Counted from the first letter of the stretch, positions 11,593-22,652 are shown. The stretch: DNA of 64,000 bases from Zymoseptoria tritici IPO323 (GCF_000219625.1 NC_018198.1:248001-312000); one strand, 5' to 3'. Notes: generated from the sequence alone by a model not told the origin. Numbers and translations: made by a program.

Positions 11593-11991
11593 GTTTGTAC
11601 GCGGTGGTGGGTGTTGGTCGTGTTGAGAATCAAAGCGACGAAGTGTGATGTGCCGGGGAGTTGCAAATCGAGAATGCTGAGCTACAATGTTCGATGAGGA
11701 TTGAAGAAGATGAGGACGGGAGTACGATCTTATAGATGGAGGCAATGTTTCAATAGCGACAGTGGAAAGCCCGCCGGTGAATATTGTTCGGTCAGCAGGA
11801 TTGCTGGTAAGATTCTTTGGCTGGCCGCCGATGCAGCTGGCAGCAGCAATGCTGAAGACTCCTCCGAGTTGGTTCATTCGATGATGACAGCGAGAGTCGT
11901 GAGAAGCACAGTGATTTTGCACAGCAAATGAGGTGCAATCCCGGAGATTGGAGCGGGTGCTTGCAGCAATGCTGCAACGCAGAGCTGGGCT

Positions 11992-12060
11992 GGCAGCAAG
12001 AATACTGATGGACTGGCAGCATGAATACTGATGGACTGGCAGCATGAATATTGATGCAAG
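11992..12060. repeat. 23-bp tandem repeat, three copies
   Basis: Unit close to GGCAGCATGAATACTGATGGACT (units begin at 11992, 12015 and 12038), about 400 bp upstream of the 405-aa gene start. Similar-length repeats occur at 17155 and 60299. Confidence 0.85.
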
Positions 12061-14277
12061 TCGTGGTTTCATGATGCTAATGTCGGCAGGAGTTACCGGC
12101 GTGAAGACTTCCATAGTCCGCCAGCGTGGCCATGTCCGTCGTACTGGTCCGGCGCAAAGAGCCGCAAGAGATGCACGAGGCGCGAATCGACCATGTTTCC
12201 ATCGACATGCGTGCGCCATCGATCATCAAACACCAGGACAAGAGCCTCACGTCCGATCCTCACCCTTCTCACCAGCCGGACGTTGAACTTCCGCCCTACT
12301 CGCCGTGCGACAGCTACCAAGCGCGGCGAATCGGTCTCAACAGCGCCAGCAAGGCATGACTGGAGGTCCATGAGTTCGAGCCACGACGACTCTCGGGCGA
12401 TGTACAGAAATCGCCATCATCTCCGCGCTTGCAGCAAACCAACGCACGCTGACGATGTTCCCGAACTCAATGTGTCCCTTTCACGAATACCGACACCCGC
12501 CCATTATATTCCAGATCTTCTCAGCAGATCGACATCACCTGCAGATCAATCCAGCAGCGTTCAATCCGGCGGCTCAGAGCAACGTTCATTCAGCTGGCGA
12601 GAGCCGGTACAGTAACTCTCTGAGCGCATGATGGTCGTACCAAGATTCCAGCGTGCTGTCCTACGGAAGGAAGTGTCGTGGCGGGTGACGAGGAGGAAGA
12701 TATCGAACATTGTTCCCGAACCGTCGGAATCAGGCTGAAGCTGCGACAAGCCATCAGGCTTCGCCGGCATCGGGTTTGGTATCCTCACGGCCGCCAATTC
12801 GCGAGTCATCGATCGCATTGCACCTGTTCCGAACGCCGCCAATTCCTTTGACGACTTCGTCACCTCACTGCCATGATGCAGCTACGGCTCTCCTCTTTGC
12901 TCCATGGCTTGATTGTGGCGGGTCTCCGTCCGCACGGTATTTAGACTTCCTCCCAGTAATGCAATGCCTTTTCCCAGCTCTTCAACCGCTGCATTGCCCA
13001 TGCTCGCGACCAGCCTCCAGCGTGGGAAAGATGTACTTGGAGGTGAACCGTGTTTGACGATGCTTGAGGAGGCGGAGACCTCTGCTTGGAGATGGTCAAC
13101 CGGTGCCGGGTCTGATCAAGTCGAGTGTTGCGGTGGAGTAGTCATGAATTGTGGAATCGATCGGGCCGGGACGGTGTTGATGGGGGAAGAGCTTGGTGTG
13201 TACCGGCCCGGAGGCCAAGTTGTCGGGGTGTTCGGTAGATCGGAGAGACTTGGGAGGTGGAAATATGGATGTGCCTCCACCGTGGAACAGGCAACATTGC
13301 TCCGTGTCCACTATGAGTCTATGAGTTAGTTGGACAGAGACCACCTGGAGAGGAACGGTCAGTCACGTGTACACATCCATCCGTCGTCATGCACCGCCGA
13401 CGTCGTGTGTTGATCGAACTCGTGGTGCCGGTGTCTGCGGGTACACCTCCATTCAAAGAATCACTCGCCGGCGGGGCATGAATCTGTGGCTCCGGACTGT
13501 GATCCTCATCCAACAACTCTTCAAACCCTTGCGTACCTGAATTCACCGGCGAGACGTCTTGTCATTGCAAAATCCCTTCCAAATCCACATATCCCGACTC
13601 TTGCTGCATCAACGTGCGCGGCGTACGCTCGAGCATTCCCTCCTCGTCGCCATCCTCCGCGTTCGTATTCAGTATGTTCGGCGACGCAGAACTCTCCCTT
13701 CGCACTGGCGTAGTATGCTCCCCCGATTCCCTCCCCGTCGCACTGCCACCAATGCTATTTCTGCCACCAATGCCATTCCTGCCATCGCCGACGCCATGTT
13801 CTCGCTCCTTCGAAAAAAGAAGCTAGTAACCAACAAAATTGCCCTCAACGTCGACAGTCCACGACATGACGCCTTCTTGCACAAGGACACCTTCCTAGTC
13901 GCGGGCAATAAATCAATGGCCATGCCAAACGACAAGAGCCGAAAGGGAAGAGTAGCAATATAGAAGGCTGGCGAGCTAGTGTTGTCTTCGAAGGACCCCA
14001 AGAAGTACTGCGAGGGCAGCAGACGTAAGCGGGTGCTGCCATGCTGTGACAATGGTAATAGCAATGCTTCCAATCACCTCGTGTACAAGCACTCGCTCGA
14101 TGGAGGTACTGGCGTGCATGTCGTCGGTGCCGTAGGCTCGCTTGTCTCGTCATTTGACAATGGTGGAGTGTTCGAAAAGCTCAACAAGGAGTACGCTGTC
14201 TCCGATTGCAGAGAAAACCTCCACGTACGCTGGGTGGTGTATTGCCATGACGCCTTCCGCATAGTTGAGAAGCAGTA
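12061..14277. other. Interval without a confident gene
   Basis: Overlapping ORFs on both strands, none longer than 140 aa. Plus-strand ORFs at 12193-12615 (tail with PELNVSLSRIPTPAHYIPDL) and 13979-14281 have mildly protein-like composition, but no start, splice or family evidence supports them. Confidence 0.4.
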
Positions 14278-14607
14278 CTAGCTCCCGCTGCGAAGCAGTC
14301 GTAAGCGGAGGCAAGAAGGTGACGGAGGAGTTTTTTTCTCGGCGACGGGAGATTCACGGGTGGGAGATTGGCGAGTGGTCTCTGTTCTTGCCATAGTCGT
14401 CGCTCGGGTAGGAGCATTTGGGAGATGGGGTGAGGATGGGTTCCGGCGGTTGATGGATTTCGACGCCAAAGTCGTCGTGAAGCGTGGAGGCGAGGAGATG
14501 ATCTTTAATGGTTTCTGCTTCTTCTCGCGCGCCCCGGAATTGGTGCGAGTCTGCGAGGACGCTGGGCTGGTTTGAGCGGGGAAGAGAAGAGCGTGGAGGA
14601 TGGACAT
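14278..14607 (-). CDS. Possible small basic protein, 109 aa
   Basis: Minus-strand ORF taken from the internal ATG at 14607 (MSILHALLFPAQTSPASSQT). It is Ser/Thr/Pro/Arg-rich and ends LRLRLLRSGS-stop. The same frame is open to 15069, giving up to 263 aa. No domain is visible, and the composition alone cannot separate a disordered protein from a chance ORF in GC-rich DNA. Confidence 0.25.
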   Translation of the reverse strand: MSILHALLFPAQTSPASSQTRTNSGAREKKQKPLKIISSPPRFTTTLASKSINRRNPSSPHLPNAPTRATTMARTETTRQSPTRESPVAEKKTPPSPSCLRLRLLRSGS

Positions 14608-16237
14608 GGCGGTGTTGGTATCGCTCGGAAGCTTTGGCGTCGATGGTATCGTCTGGACCGGGAGCTGGTTTACGCTGAATGCTTGCAAGGCCTCGGTGGG
14701 GTGGAGATTGGTATTTTTAGCGGGAGTGCCCTGGTCGTAAGAGTGGACAGCGGACGGGAGAGTTAGGGCGGTGTTGGCGGCGCTCGGAACCCCTTGCGTC
14801 GTCCGAGGTAAAACGACCCTCTTGGATTCCTTCCGAGGGATCCTGTTCCTCCAATTTGACGTACACATCACTGTTGACATCCACCATCGCCACATCGCCG
14901 TTCCAACACAGCCTCGAGACCACGCTGGAATCGGCACAATCCTCTCCTCATCCTCCTCCTCCTCCTGCCGCCGATGACGGAAGTGAGGAAGCACTCCCTG
15001 CCGTCCCATCCGCGAGTACTGCTGGAAGTAGTCGTGGCATGAGCCGAGAGATTCTGATACTGTGCACAAAGGTGGTACAAGCCGTGGTTATCCAGGGGGA
15101 ATTCTCGTCAGGAGGAATACTGCCGCCGCAACCAGAACCGTCACAGGCATCGTCGAGATGCTGCTTGAGTAACGCTGCCGGGAGAATTCTGTTCAGGATA
15201 AATATTGCCGTCACAGGCCGTAGTGTGTCCCCACTAGTAGCCGCTGGGATGCTGCCGTTCTCGCAAACGGCGGTATACAGCAGCATCGCAGACATGTGCT
15301 CGGTCGGACATTCCCTTCTCCAAGAGGAGGAACATATCGCACTGAGGTCACCGACCGCCATAATCAACAAGCGTCTGCGATAAAAGGCCGGCCGTGTTCC
15401 AGCCGGACAAAACCGCGCAACGACAAAACCTGCCAAACATGTCCCTTTTCCAGGCTAGGAGATGGCAGAACAGGCTTCTAACTCGTAAGATGGGCCACGT
15501 GGTATCGATATAGACCGGCGATCCAGCAGAATGTGCCAATCTCCGCCGAACTCGGTCCAGGAGGTCCCGTCTCAGATCCTATCGCGAGTCGTCGTCGGTC
15601 GAACGTCGGGCTGTAGAGTGAATTGAGGTGAGACGAGCGCAAAAAAAAAAAACGACACCCGATGTCTCTCCAGCGAGGTCGGTGGTTCCGGTTTAGTCCC
15701 AGCGTAGCCGAAAAGATCCCCTTGCTTCGTCGTTGCGATGCGAGTGTTTGGAGGAGGACGGCGGGTCTTTGACGAGAGGCATCGCGGCGAGAGAGGAGGG
15801 TTGTTTGAGGTCGTGGTCGGAGGGGAAGTTTCAGGACTCGAGTATCGTGAGTAGGGTGGAGCGGTGAAGAGAATGTAGTCGGTCTCCCTCCTTTTGAAGG
15901 GCAGGACGACAACAACACCGCCGGTCAGTAGTGGCAGCAGTATGCGCTCTTTGTCACACAACTCAATGCACTTTATGACCACCACTCATTCTTCTTTCTT
16001 ACTCATGTTGCACGCACGCCCTCAAGTCACAGTGTGCCCTTACCTTGGTGCCGCATTTGGTGGTGAACGATTCCACCCACCACATCCCTCTCTTGATCGA
16101 TCAAGATACCAGTTGTATACGTTCGTCTCCTCACTATCGACTTGGCGCGTGTAGATACATGCCCCCGAGAGTCTTGGTAGTAACCAGTCCCTCGCCCAAC
16201 TGTTGTTGCCCACCCCAAATCTACGCAAATGACGAAT
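14608..16237. other. Interval without a confident gene
   Basis: Several 100-175 aa ORFs overlap on both strands, with mutually exclusive frames and no recognisable domain. A poly-A run (about 15641-15652) breaks coding character around 15.65 kb. Confidence 0.4.
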
Positions 16238-16994
16238 TCAACGCCTCATTTTCTCGGCCAAGCGCTGAGTCTGCGCCGCCACCGTCACCATCTTGGACAC
16301 TAGTTCCCCCTCCTGCAGCACGTCCCGCATCTGGCCCCACGCGCGGTCGACTTTCCGCCACTTACCGGCCTGCGCGGCGGCGGTCACGGCGACGAGTTTG
16401 TGCTCCAGGAAGGAAATCGCGGAGAGGACACGCGCGGCGAGGTCTTGGTGGAGGTCGGTCGTGGAGACTTCGGAGAAGGCGTCGGCGGGGTCTGTGTGGG
16501 AAGGGGGAGCGTTGAATTCGTCGTGCCCGTCGGTCTCAGTGGCGCCGGAGTCGCTGAATTCGTCGTGCCCGTCGGTCTCGGTGGCGCCGGAGTCGCTGGA
16601 TTGGTCGTCGATGGGACCCGGGAGAGGAGGAGATGATGGCGGAGGAGGCGGAGGCGGAGGTGGTGGTGGTGGAGTGGTGAAGGTGGTGATGAGATGGTTC
16701 AAATCGTTGTTGTCACGTTGAGCTCTGCTCGGGCTTGTCATTGTTAGTTCCGCTTTGCTAGGTTGCCTCAGGTTCCATTCAGGGCAGTTGGCTTGGCACT
16801 GCATCTCCTCTCACTCACCTTGGATACCGACTCATGCTCTCCTCACACTTCCGCTGCTTCATGACAATCGTCTCCCGCGCCTGCATCGCCGCGGCTACTT
16901 TGCGCAGCACCTCATCTCGTTGAGTTTGTCGGACTTGGATGGACTGAATGAGCCGTTGGCGGCGCTGCGCCATGTCGTCCGATGGTGGAGGCAT
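16238..16994 (-). CDS. Hypothetical helical protein with polyproline tract, two exons, 223 aa
   Basis: Exon 1 16994-16819 starts MPPPSDDMAQRRQRLIQSIQ and is a basic helix (RQTQRDEVLRKVAAAMQARE). The intron 16818-16734 begins GTGAGT, has a CTAAC branch site and ends ACAAG. Exon 2 16733-16238 continues SPSRAQRDNNDLNHL, then a run of 12 prolines, two tandem copies of SDSGATETDGHDEF (42-bp DNA repeat at about 16519-16602), and a C-terminal helical domain (ALAFLEHK-like: SAISFLEHKLVAVTAAAQAG ... EKMRR-stop). A second acceptor nine bases on would also keep frame. No membrane segment. The helices flanking a disordered linker suggest a coiled-coil partner-binding role, which is inference. Transcribed divergently from the 17376 gene. 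Confidence 0.6.
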
Positions 16995-17154
16995 CGTCGA
17001 GGAGCGAGGACGAGGAGAGGAGAGAGGACAGGACTGGATTGGATTGGATCGGATTGGATTGACCGAGTGATGAAAGAAAAGAATGTTGAGGAGATGCTAG
17101 ACGGATGGACATTATGTATGGACAACCGCCGGCGGAAGAAATGCTGCTGCTGGT

Positions 17155-17246
17155 GAATTGCTAGAACTACTGCTGATGAATTGCTAGAACTACTGCTGAT
17201 GAATTACAAGAACTACTGCTGATGAATTACAAGAACTACTGCTGGA
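17155..17246. repeat. 23-bp tandem repeat, four copies
   Basis: Units begin at 17155, 17178, 17201 and 17224. The first two carry GAATTGCTAGAACTACTGCT and the last two GAATTACAAGAACTACTGCT. Lies between the divergent genes at 16994 and 17376. Confidence 0.85.
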
Positions 17247-17375
17247 TTCTGGACTACCTCCTCCCTGAACATACATAAGGTATGGTCCCTCCAACATCGT
17301 CCACTTCCTCTCCCTTTCACTCATCAGCCAGTTCAATCTTCAACCGACACACCGATCATCCCACCACCCGCCACG

Positions 17376-18619
17376 ATGCCACCACCACCCACCTTCGGCA
17401 CTACCGCCCTCACCATCACCCACCTCCTCCAACGCAACAAAGCCGGCGCCCGCCTCGGCCATCTCGCCCTGAAACTCGACGATGAGCACGCCGCCATCCT
17501 CGCCGATTGGTGCGCCTTCTACCAGCTCGACCGCTACCATATGCCCGACGCCACCAACGTCCTCTATCTGCTGCGGAAAATGAACTACGTCCAGCGGCTG
17601 AACGAGGAAGGAGAGGTGTACGAGGTGGCGTTTCGTGTCGTCAAGATCCTAGTCGATCGATTCAAGGGAAAGAAGCCGAAGGGAAAGAAGCCGACTGGTC
17701 AGGCGGTACGCGCGGCTGATGATCAGACTGTGGAGCTTTTGGCGAGGAAGGTGGCGATCTTGTGGAAGAGGCACAATGAAAAGGGAGAGGGAGAGGAGGA
17801 GGAGGAGGAGGAGGAGGAGGAGGAGGAGGTAGGCCTAGGGATCAAGCAGGGCAATGATGATGAGGATAGTGAAGAAGATGGTGAAGGAGATGGTGTAGAA
17901 CATGGTGAAGCTGATGATGAAGAGGCTGATGACCAGAACGGTGATGACGAGGACATTGCGGAAAACGACGTGTCCTCTCGTATTCGATTGGAAAACGTCT
18001 ACGCCTCGCCTGCCGCTATCCAGCCGTCGGTGGTTACTCCCCGCAAGCCTCTCACCGCCGCCGCACCCAAAGCCTCGACCGAGCCCAAGGCCGCTCCCAT
18101 CCCAAAGAAGCACCACGGTTCGTCCTCCTCCTCTCGTATTCGATTGGAAAACGTCTACGCCTCGCCTGCCGCTATCCAGCCGTCGGTGGTTACTCCCCGC
18201 AAGCCTTCCACCGCCGCCGCACCCAAAGCCTCGACCGAGCCCAAGGCCGCTCCTATCCCAAAGAAGCACTACGGTTCGTCCTCCTCGATCTATCACTCCC
18301 TCCCTCCATCTCCATGCCGAACTCCCGAGCTAACAACAACCCTTCCCTCTTAGCCGCCCGAACCCGCTCCTTCTTCGGTACTACCCCTCCTCCTCCGCCG
18401 CCCACGGTTCAGCCGCCCACGGTCCACCACCTCGAGCCGGTAGCAAAGAACGAGCTTCAACACGACAAGGGTAAGATGATGGCCTGGACCGCGCGGTGGA
18501 ACCTCCTTGAGGGGCGACGCGAGGTGTTGGACAAGGAGATTGAGGCGTTGGAGGACGAGGCTGGGGAGTTGAAGAGGGTGGTGAGAAACATGCAGAGGGA
18601 GTTGGTTTTGTTGTCTTGA
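17376..18619 (+). CDS. Hypothetical protein with duplicated segment, two exons, 387 aa
   Basis: Exon 1 17376-18273 starts MPPPPTFGTTALTITHLLQR. The intron 18274-18353 begins GTTCGT, has a textbook GAGCTAAC branch site and ends CTCTTAG. Exon 2 18354-18619 reads AARTRSFFGTTPPPPPP and ends with a helix (RRNMQREL-type coiled coil, LVLLS-stop). Residues 5-100 are a helical domain of unknown family. Residues about 138-200 are acidic (GAG and GAT runs). Residues about 200-300 are a tandem duplication of a 52-residue segment starting RIRLENVYASPAAIQPSVVT. The donor GTTCGT lies in the second copy at a position that is coding in the first copy. Single-exon reading would end at 18353 with 325 aa; the branch/acceptor quality and frame favour splicing. 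Probably nuclear or cytosolic; function unknown. Confidence 0.6.
17973..18284 (+). repeat. 156-bp in-frame tandem duplication
   Basis: Copy 1 17973-18128 and copy 2 18129-18284, nearly identical (differences include CTC/TCC, CCC/CCT and CAC/TAC codons), inside the 387-aa gene. High identity implies a recent event. Confidence 0.85.
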
Positions 18620-18683
18620 GGAAGTGTTGTCCTGAGGAAGTGTTGTCCTGAGGAAGTGTTGTCCTGAGGAAGTGTTGTCTTGA

Positions 18684-18718
<35 letters not shown>
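18613..18718. repeat. 16-bp tandem repeat and GA microsatellite
   Basis: CTGAGGAAGTGTTGTC repeated four to five times immediately after the stop codon at 18619, followed by a (GA)n run to 18718. Confidence 0.85.
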
Positions 18719-18720
<2 letters not shown>

Positions 18721-18926
18721 GGACGATTGTGCAAAAGGCATACAGACACGTCGTCGGGGCTCAACCATTCGGGCCTGTCAGTCTTACCTTGGCAGCTGGC
18801 CTTCCGCTAGCTTTCGACAGAACAACAATAAAGTGTCAGATTTCATTACTCGGACAGGCCTTTTCCCTTGTAATAACGAGATCTCGTCGAGTTCTGCAAG
18901 ACCTTTTTCCCTCGCCGCGCCACCCA

Positions 18927-19523
18927 ATGGAATGGCAGCGTCCGACAGCTCCAGCGCAATCGTCAAACTCCACATCTGAATCAGGCATGCTGCAGCATCG
19001 TATGCGAGTCCAGGGGGGTCATCAGCAGCAGGCGACCACCTCCAAGTCCCCTAACAATGCCACAAGACCGGTTCACCGTGCAGAATACAACTACGAAGTC
19101 CCTGTCGACGTTCGACTCATCCATCACCCAACCAACGGCTTGGTGGACGTTCGCGGGGGTAGGCGGGTTTCGGCGGTGATTTATAACCAGGAAGATGTCT
19201 GCAGGACGGAGGTGATGTCGATGTCGATGTCGATGTCAAGTCAGACCCGGCAAAGAGGCGATGGTGTTGGTTGGTTGTCCATGATTTCCTTTCGTGTTGT
19301 CAAAGGTTTGATGGAATTTCAATTTCAGGGGCATCAAGGTATGCATCACCCTGCACGCCCGCACGCCTGCATACTTCACGACCTTCACGACCTTCACGAC
19401 CTTCACGACCTCGCTGACTCTCGGCTCAAACACCACCACTACCGCCGATCGACGCTCCGTCTCCACCCGCTGTGTCTTCTTCTCAGCCCGCCGGCGATCC
19501 TTGGTAGCCTGTCCTTGCTGTGA
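18927..19523 (+). CDS. Possible hypothetical protein, about 198 aa
   Basis: Open frame from ATG at 18927 (MEWQRPTAPAQSSNSTSESG). The centre has plausible protein character (HRAEYNYEVPVDVRLIHHPT; SAVIYNQEDVCRTEV). It then enters hexamer repeats encoding MSMSMS (about 19216-19240) and 9-bp repeats encoding HDL units (about 19374-19411), and loses coding character. The frame is also open upstream to 18729. The 3' part overlaps a minus-strand ORF with a motif shared with 50.8 kb, so the true 3' limit is doubtful. Confidence 0.35.
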   Translation: MEWQRPTAPAQSSNSTSESGMLQHRMRVQGGHQQQATTSKSPNNATRPVHRAEYNYEVPVDVRLIHHPTNGLVDVRGGRRVSAVIYNQEDVCRTEVMSMSMSMSSQTRQRGDGVGWLSMISFRVVKGLMEFQFQGHQGMHHPARPHACILHDLHDLHDLHDLADSRLKHHHYRRSTLRLHPLCLLLSPPAILGSLSLL

Positions 19524-19535
19524 CACGTTGCGATC
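19476..19535 (-). repeat. Dispersed repeat copy A (RRRAEK motif)
   Basis: The block containing TCTTCTCAGCCCGCCGGCGA and TTGCTGTGACACG recurs at about 50766-50816. Read on the minus strand both copies encode SQQ-x-QAT-x-x-RRRAEK. Confidence 0.65.
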
Positions 19536-19815
19536 ATCGGCCTACCCCTCCAAAGCACCGTGGACAGTATCGTTTTGCTTCGTCATCTTCTTCGGCATCT
19601 TCGTCGACGTCGTCGTCGTCGTCGTCGTCGTTGGCTATTTCCTGTTCAACCCTTTCTGCTCCGGATCCTGTCGGTAGTGTTGTTCCGTTCCTCCGCAGAG
19701 CGTGCCTTGATCGCGGAACTCTTCGACAAGGAAGCATTCGATACAGTCGAGGTATATTTCGTGAGCGCGGACCAATAGATTCCGTGGCGCGGGTAACGCC
19801 CAGTCGGCGGTGAGA

Positions 19816-20040
19816 CTAACGCAGGATGAAGAACTCCCAGGTGCTAGTGGGCTCTTCCATCTTGATAGCCTCAGAGACCTTGAAGGCGCGGTGCGAGTCT
19901 TTCCCAACTCGCGCAACGGGCATGTTCTCATCCACGTTGTCTTCTTCTTCCATGGCGAGCGCAGTACTGTTCTCAATCAGGTGGACGGGTGCGAAGGTAC
20001 ATGCGCCGCCTAGCTCTCGCTTGACGGTGTATGTGACCAT
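19816..20040 (-). CDS. Small acidic hypothetical protein, 74 aa
   Basis: ATG at 20040 (MVTYTVKRELGGACTFAPVH), then NVDENMPVARVGKDSHRAFK, ending STWEFFILR-stop. Residue use is convincingly protein-like. A further minus-strand segment downstream (about 19740-19640, IYLDCIECFLVEEFRDQG) is also protein-like in another frame, so this may be the first exon of a longer gene reaching the aspartate run at about 19600. No family recognised. Confidence 0.4.
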   Translation of the reverse strand: MVTYTVKRELGGACTFAPVHLIENSTALAMEEEDNVDENMPVARVGKDSHRAFKVSEAIKMEEPTSTWEFFILR

Positions 20041-20518
20041 GGGCGCCGGGAGGGAAGGGTCGAGAAGTGGCGGAGAAGACAGCGTTTTAAGCCTTCTTGT
20101 CCACGTTGACACTGCTCCTGCTGGACTTGGACAGCGTTCGAATGTACTTCTTGACCTCCGCAGTACGACCTGAGCTCTCAACCTGCCTGCGTGCCTACCC
20201 GCACATCGACTGAGGTAGTTCGTCAGAGCTTAACATCTTAGACTTGGATAGGCCATCCTAAAGCAGAGCTTAGCTTTTCGAGATGAGCTTCTTGGGAGAT
20301 CGTGCAGTTCTTCGTGTAAAAGATGAAAGAGAAAAGAATCACGGCCAATCGCAATGGTGGATACAGATTGCTTCTTCATCCAGAGCTTGGAGGTATAGCC
20401 GCTTCTTCCTCGACTCCTTGCCATTGCGAGGGCCAACGTAGATAAACATCTCATCGCGTGTGAAGGGACCTAAGTGCTAGTTGTTGAAACGCCACGTCGC
20501 CGTCGGCGGTGTAAGCAG

Positions 20519-21064
20519 TCACGAGGAAGTTGTCAGAGCGACTGACTTTATCGAATTCGGGCAGGAAGAGGACGTCTGTAGGTGGCGGCGATAACAACCT
20601 GATCGGCGTGAGCTTGCTGGATGAGAGCACCGAAGAGGAAAGCAGGAGAGAGTGCCATGTACGAGAACCCAACATGCGACCAAGATATCACACCCACGGG
20701 CTTCAGGGTCAAAGGTACCAGTAGCAGCAGGTCTCACAGCCCTTAATCCACCCTCCTTCACAACCGAAGAATGTCGTCTCCCCGCCGCCATTTTTTTTTT
20801 CACTTTCGCGGCGTCCTGGCCCGCTTCAGCCTCCAAACCTGGCGAAGAAGAATCTTTAAACTTATACAGCTCCATCTCCGCCAACTTCCTCGCCGTCTCG
20901 TCGACCGTTACAGAAGCCGAGGCCTCTAACGGCAATTGCGTCGACGTACTCGTAGATACCCTTCGATCAAGAATCGAATGGCGTTTCCTTGTCGTAGGAA
21001 CAAGACTCGAAATCGAGCTATTCGGACGCGCCGCGACAACAATCTTATCCTCGTCGACAGGCAT
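20519..21064 (-). CDS. Unrecognised ORF, possible gene remnant
   Basis: Minus-strand ORF from ATG at 21064 (MPVDEDKIVVAARPNSSISS). The coding-like core runs to TARKLAEMELYKFKDSS and ends near VKEGGLRAVRPAATGTFDPE. After that (about 20690) the frame loses sense, while protein-like pieces continue in other frames (VLVHGTLSPAFLFGALIQQA; DEMFIYVGPRNGKESRKKR near 20450-20400). That pattern suggests a longer gene disrupted by frameshifts, or several introns. Family unknown. Confidence 0.35.
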   Translation of the reverse strand: MPVDEDKIVVAARPNSSISSLVPTTRKRHSILDRRVSTSTSTQLPLEASASVTVDETARKLAEMELYKFKDSSSPGLEAEAGQDAAKVKKKMAAGRRHSSVVKEGGLRAVRPAATGTFDPEARGCDILVACWVLVHGTLSCFPLRCSHPASSRRSGCYRRHLQTSSSCPNSIKSVALTTSS

Positions 21065-21140
21065 TATCGCTTCCTGCGTGGAAGAAGTGGGTTCTGGGAG
21101 GTGGTGCAGATCCGTGCTCTTCTCCCTTAACGGACTCCCC

Positions 21141-21210
21141 GGCATAGCAGCGGTGTGTTTCCAGAGATCGTCCCCGGCATGGCAGCGGTGTGTTTCCAGA
21201 GATCGTCGTC
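21141..21210. repeat. 35-bp direct duplication
   Basis: GCAGCGGTGTGTTTCCAGAG block present twice, starting at 21141 and 21176, at the 5' side of the minus-strand ORF above. Confidence 0.8.
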
Positions 21211-21305
21211 GTCCTCGGGCTCGGATTTGATCGTGACGCTGGAGTGGGTCTGCTTCTTCTCTGTTGATGGGCCCATGGTTCGGCGGGGGTCTTGAATGCC
21301 GCTGA

Positions 21306-21902
21306 TTGCGTCGACCATTTGCTTTCCGGGTGCTGGAGATACCAGAACAGCAACGGCGGAGAAGATGGCGATACAAAGATGGCGATACAAAATCGAACCT
21401 CCAGACGCCGAAACTCCCACGCTGCTCATACCGCAAGAAGAACAACACACAGTGCGACCATGAATCCCCGTGTCGTCGATGCAAGACTAATGGGGGTGAC
21501 TTTGCAAGTACCCAGACGGAGCCGAGTCATACACACTCTTGGGCCAGCTATGCAGAGAGCAACATGTAGACCAGAACGAAGAAAGGCGAGCCGAATGACG
21601 CTGGATGTGATGGTAGAAAACCATGCTCACGCTGTGTTCGCAACGATCTCGCGGATCAGTGCCAGTACATGAGATCGGCGAGAGCTCTTCCACCCTTCGT
21701 GACATATTCGTCCTCCTCCAGCCGCTGCGCCGAGCGTGGCAAGTGCAGATCTTCCCGCCTACCTCGATCATGTGGTCGCATTCCAGTCTCGTCGACCAAA
21801 GCCCTTGAGCACTGCGCGCCGAGTAGTGGAGGAAACCTGCTCCCATCCGAACCGATTGCAGGACCCTCCGCTAGACGAGTCCGTCAAGTCGTCCTCGGGT
21901 AA
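21306..21902 (+). pseudogene. Relic of a repeated zinc-cluster (Zn2Cys6-like) protein
   Basis: One reading frame spans 21306-21902 with a single in-frame TAG at 21567-21569. Before it, RCSYRKKNNTQCDHESPCRRC resembles the second half of a fungal Zn2Cys6 cluster (Cys-x6-Cys plus PC-x2-C spacing), but the first CxxC pair is damaged. After it, CDGRKPCSRCVRNDLADQC repeats the PC-x-x-C pattern, followed by Cys residues in RCAERGKC and further on. Fungal proteins with several such clusters are known and may bind DNA or metal. Here the stop codon and missing cysteines argue for decay. A restored function is not implied. Confidence 0.55.
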
Positions 21903-22072
21903 GCAGATAGTGGAGAGGAGGTGGAGTGATGTCGTCGATTGCGTGGTTCGCGTCGGCGCATGGCGCCTTGCGGGGTGCTTCGAATCGAGGCGCTCTCTCT
22001 AATGAGATCGGATTTTAGTCCAAGCCCGCGCGCTGGGTTGTCATAGTGTTCCAGATCCTGGATAATCTCCCT

Positions 22073-22652
22073 TTAAGTTCTGTCCGACAAAGCGTCATTG
22101 CTCGCGATGGGTTTAGCCTTTCGAGCGTTGGGGTTCGCACGAAGCTGGCTAATTCTTGACGAGCGGCGAAGGGGCAGCCGTAGAGGAGGACATTTCAGCG
22201 CCAGAAACGCAAACTGCAGCCGATTCGAGCTTGGCTGGTGTCCCGGAGAGACTAAACAGGCACAAGTCGAGGCTGGAGTAGAGGCTGGAGCAGAGACCGA
22301 ACAAGCGCAAGTCGAGGCGACGGAGGATACGTGGTGAAGAGAGGGAAACGGTTGGAGAGTCAATGCCTCGCCTATCCGGTGTAGGAGATGGTCGAGAAAG
22401 TCCTGGACCACATCTGGCAAGCCCGGATCGATGTTCGATTCGTGTTGTGAGACATATATGGATGTGCCGCCACTAGCACTGTCCCAATCGAACGCTACAA
22501 GCACTATCTGGGCACCCTCGTTATCCGCCTCGAGGCTAAGAAATGCACAGCCGTAGCATGGCGTCAAACCCAGGATGGGATCGTCTTGCGCGTCTGCCGT
22601 AGTATTTTTGTTCGAGATGCTTACGACCTCTTCAGGCCAGTCTTCAAATGAT
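22073..22652 (-). CDS. Hypothetical protein exon
   Basis: The minus-strand frame is open from about 22652 (FEDWPEEVVSISNKNTTADA) through LTPCYGCAFLSLEADNEGAQ, FDWDSASGGTSIYVSQHESN and LPDVVQDFLDHLLHRIGEAL, to the stop at 22073. Residue use is very protein-like in the first 110 codons; the later part is Ser/Ala/Cys-rich. There is no ATG at the front, and a stop lies just upstream, so this is either a downstream exon or a fragment of a broken gene. No family recognised. Confidence 0.4.

Noticed and set aside
11020..12219. 399-aa minus-strand ORF
   Set aside because: It runs through three introns of the 405-aa gene and repeat DNA upstream; only the exon parts read as protein.
16293..16721. 142-aa plus-strand ORF
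   Set aside because: Antisense of the 223-aa gene; its GGG runs are the reverse of the polyproline tract.
17835..18296. 153-aa minus-strand ORF
   Set aside because: Shadow of the duplicated plus-strand segment; the plus frame has the intron, duplication and domain evidence.
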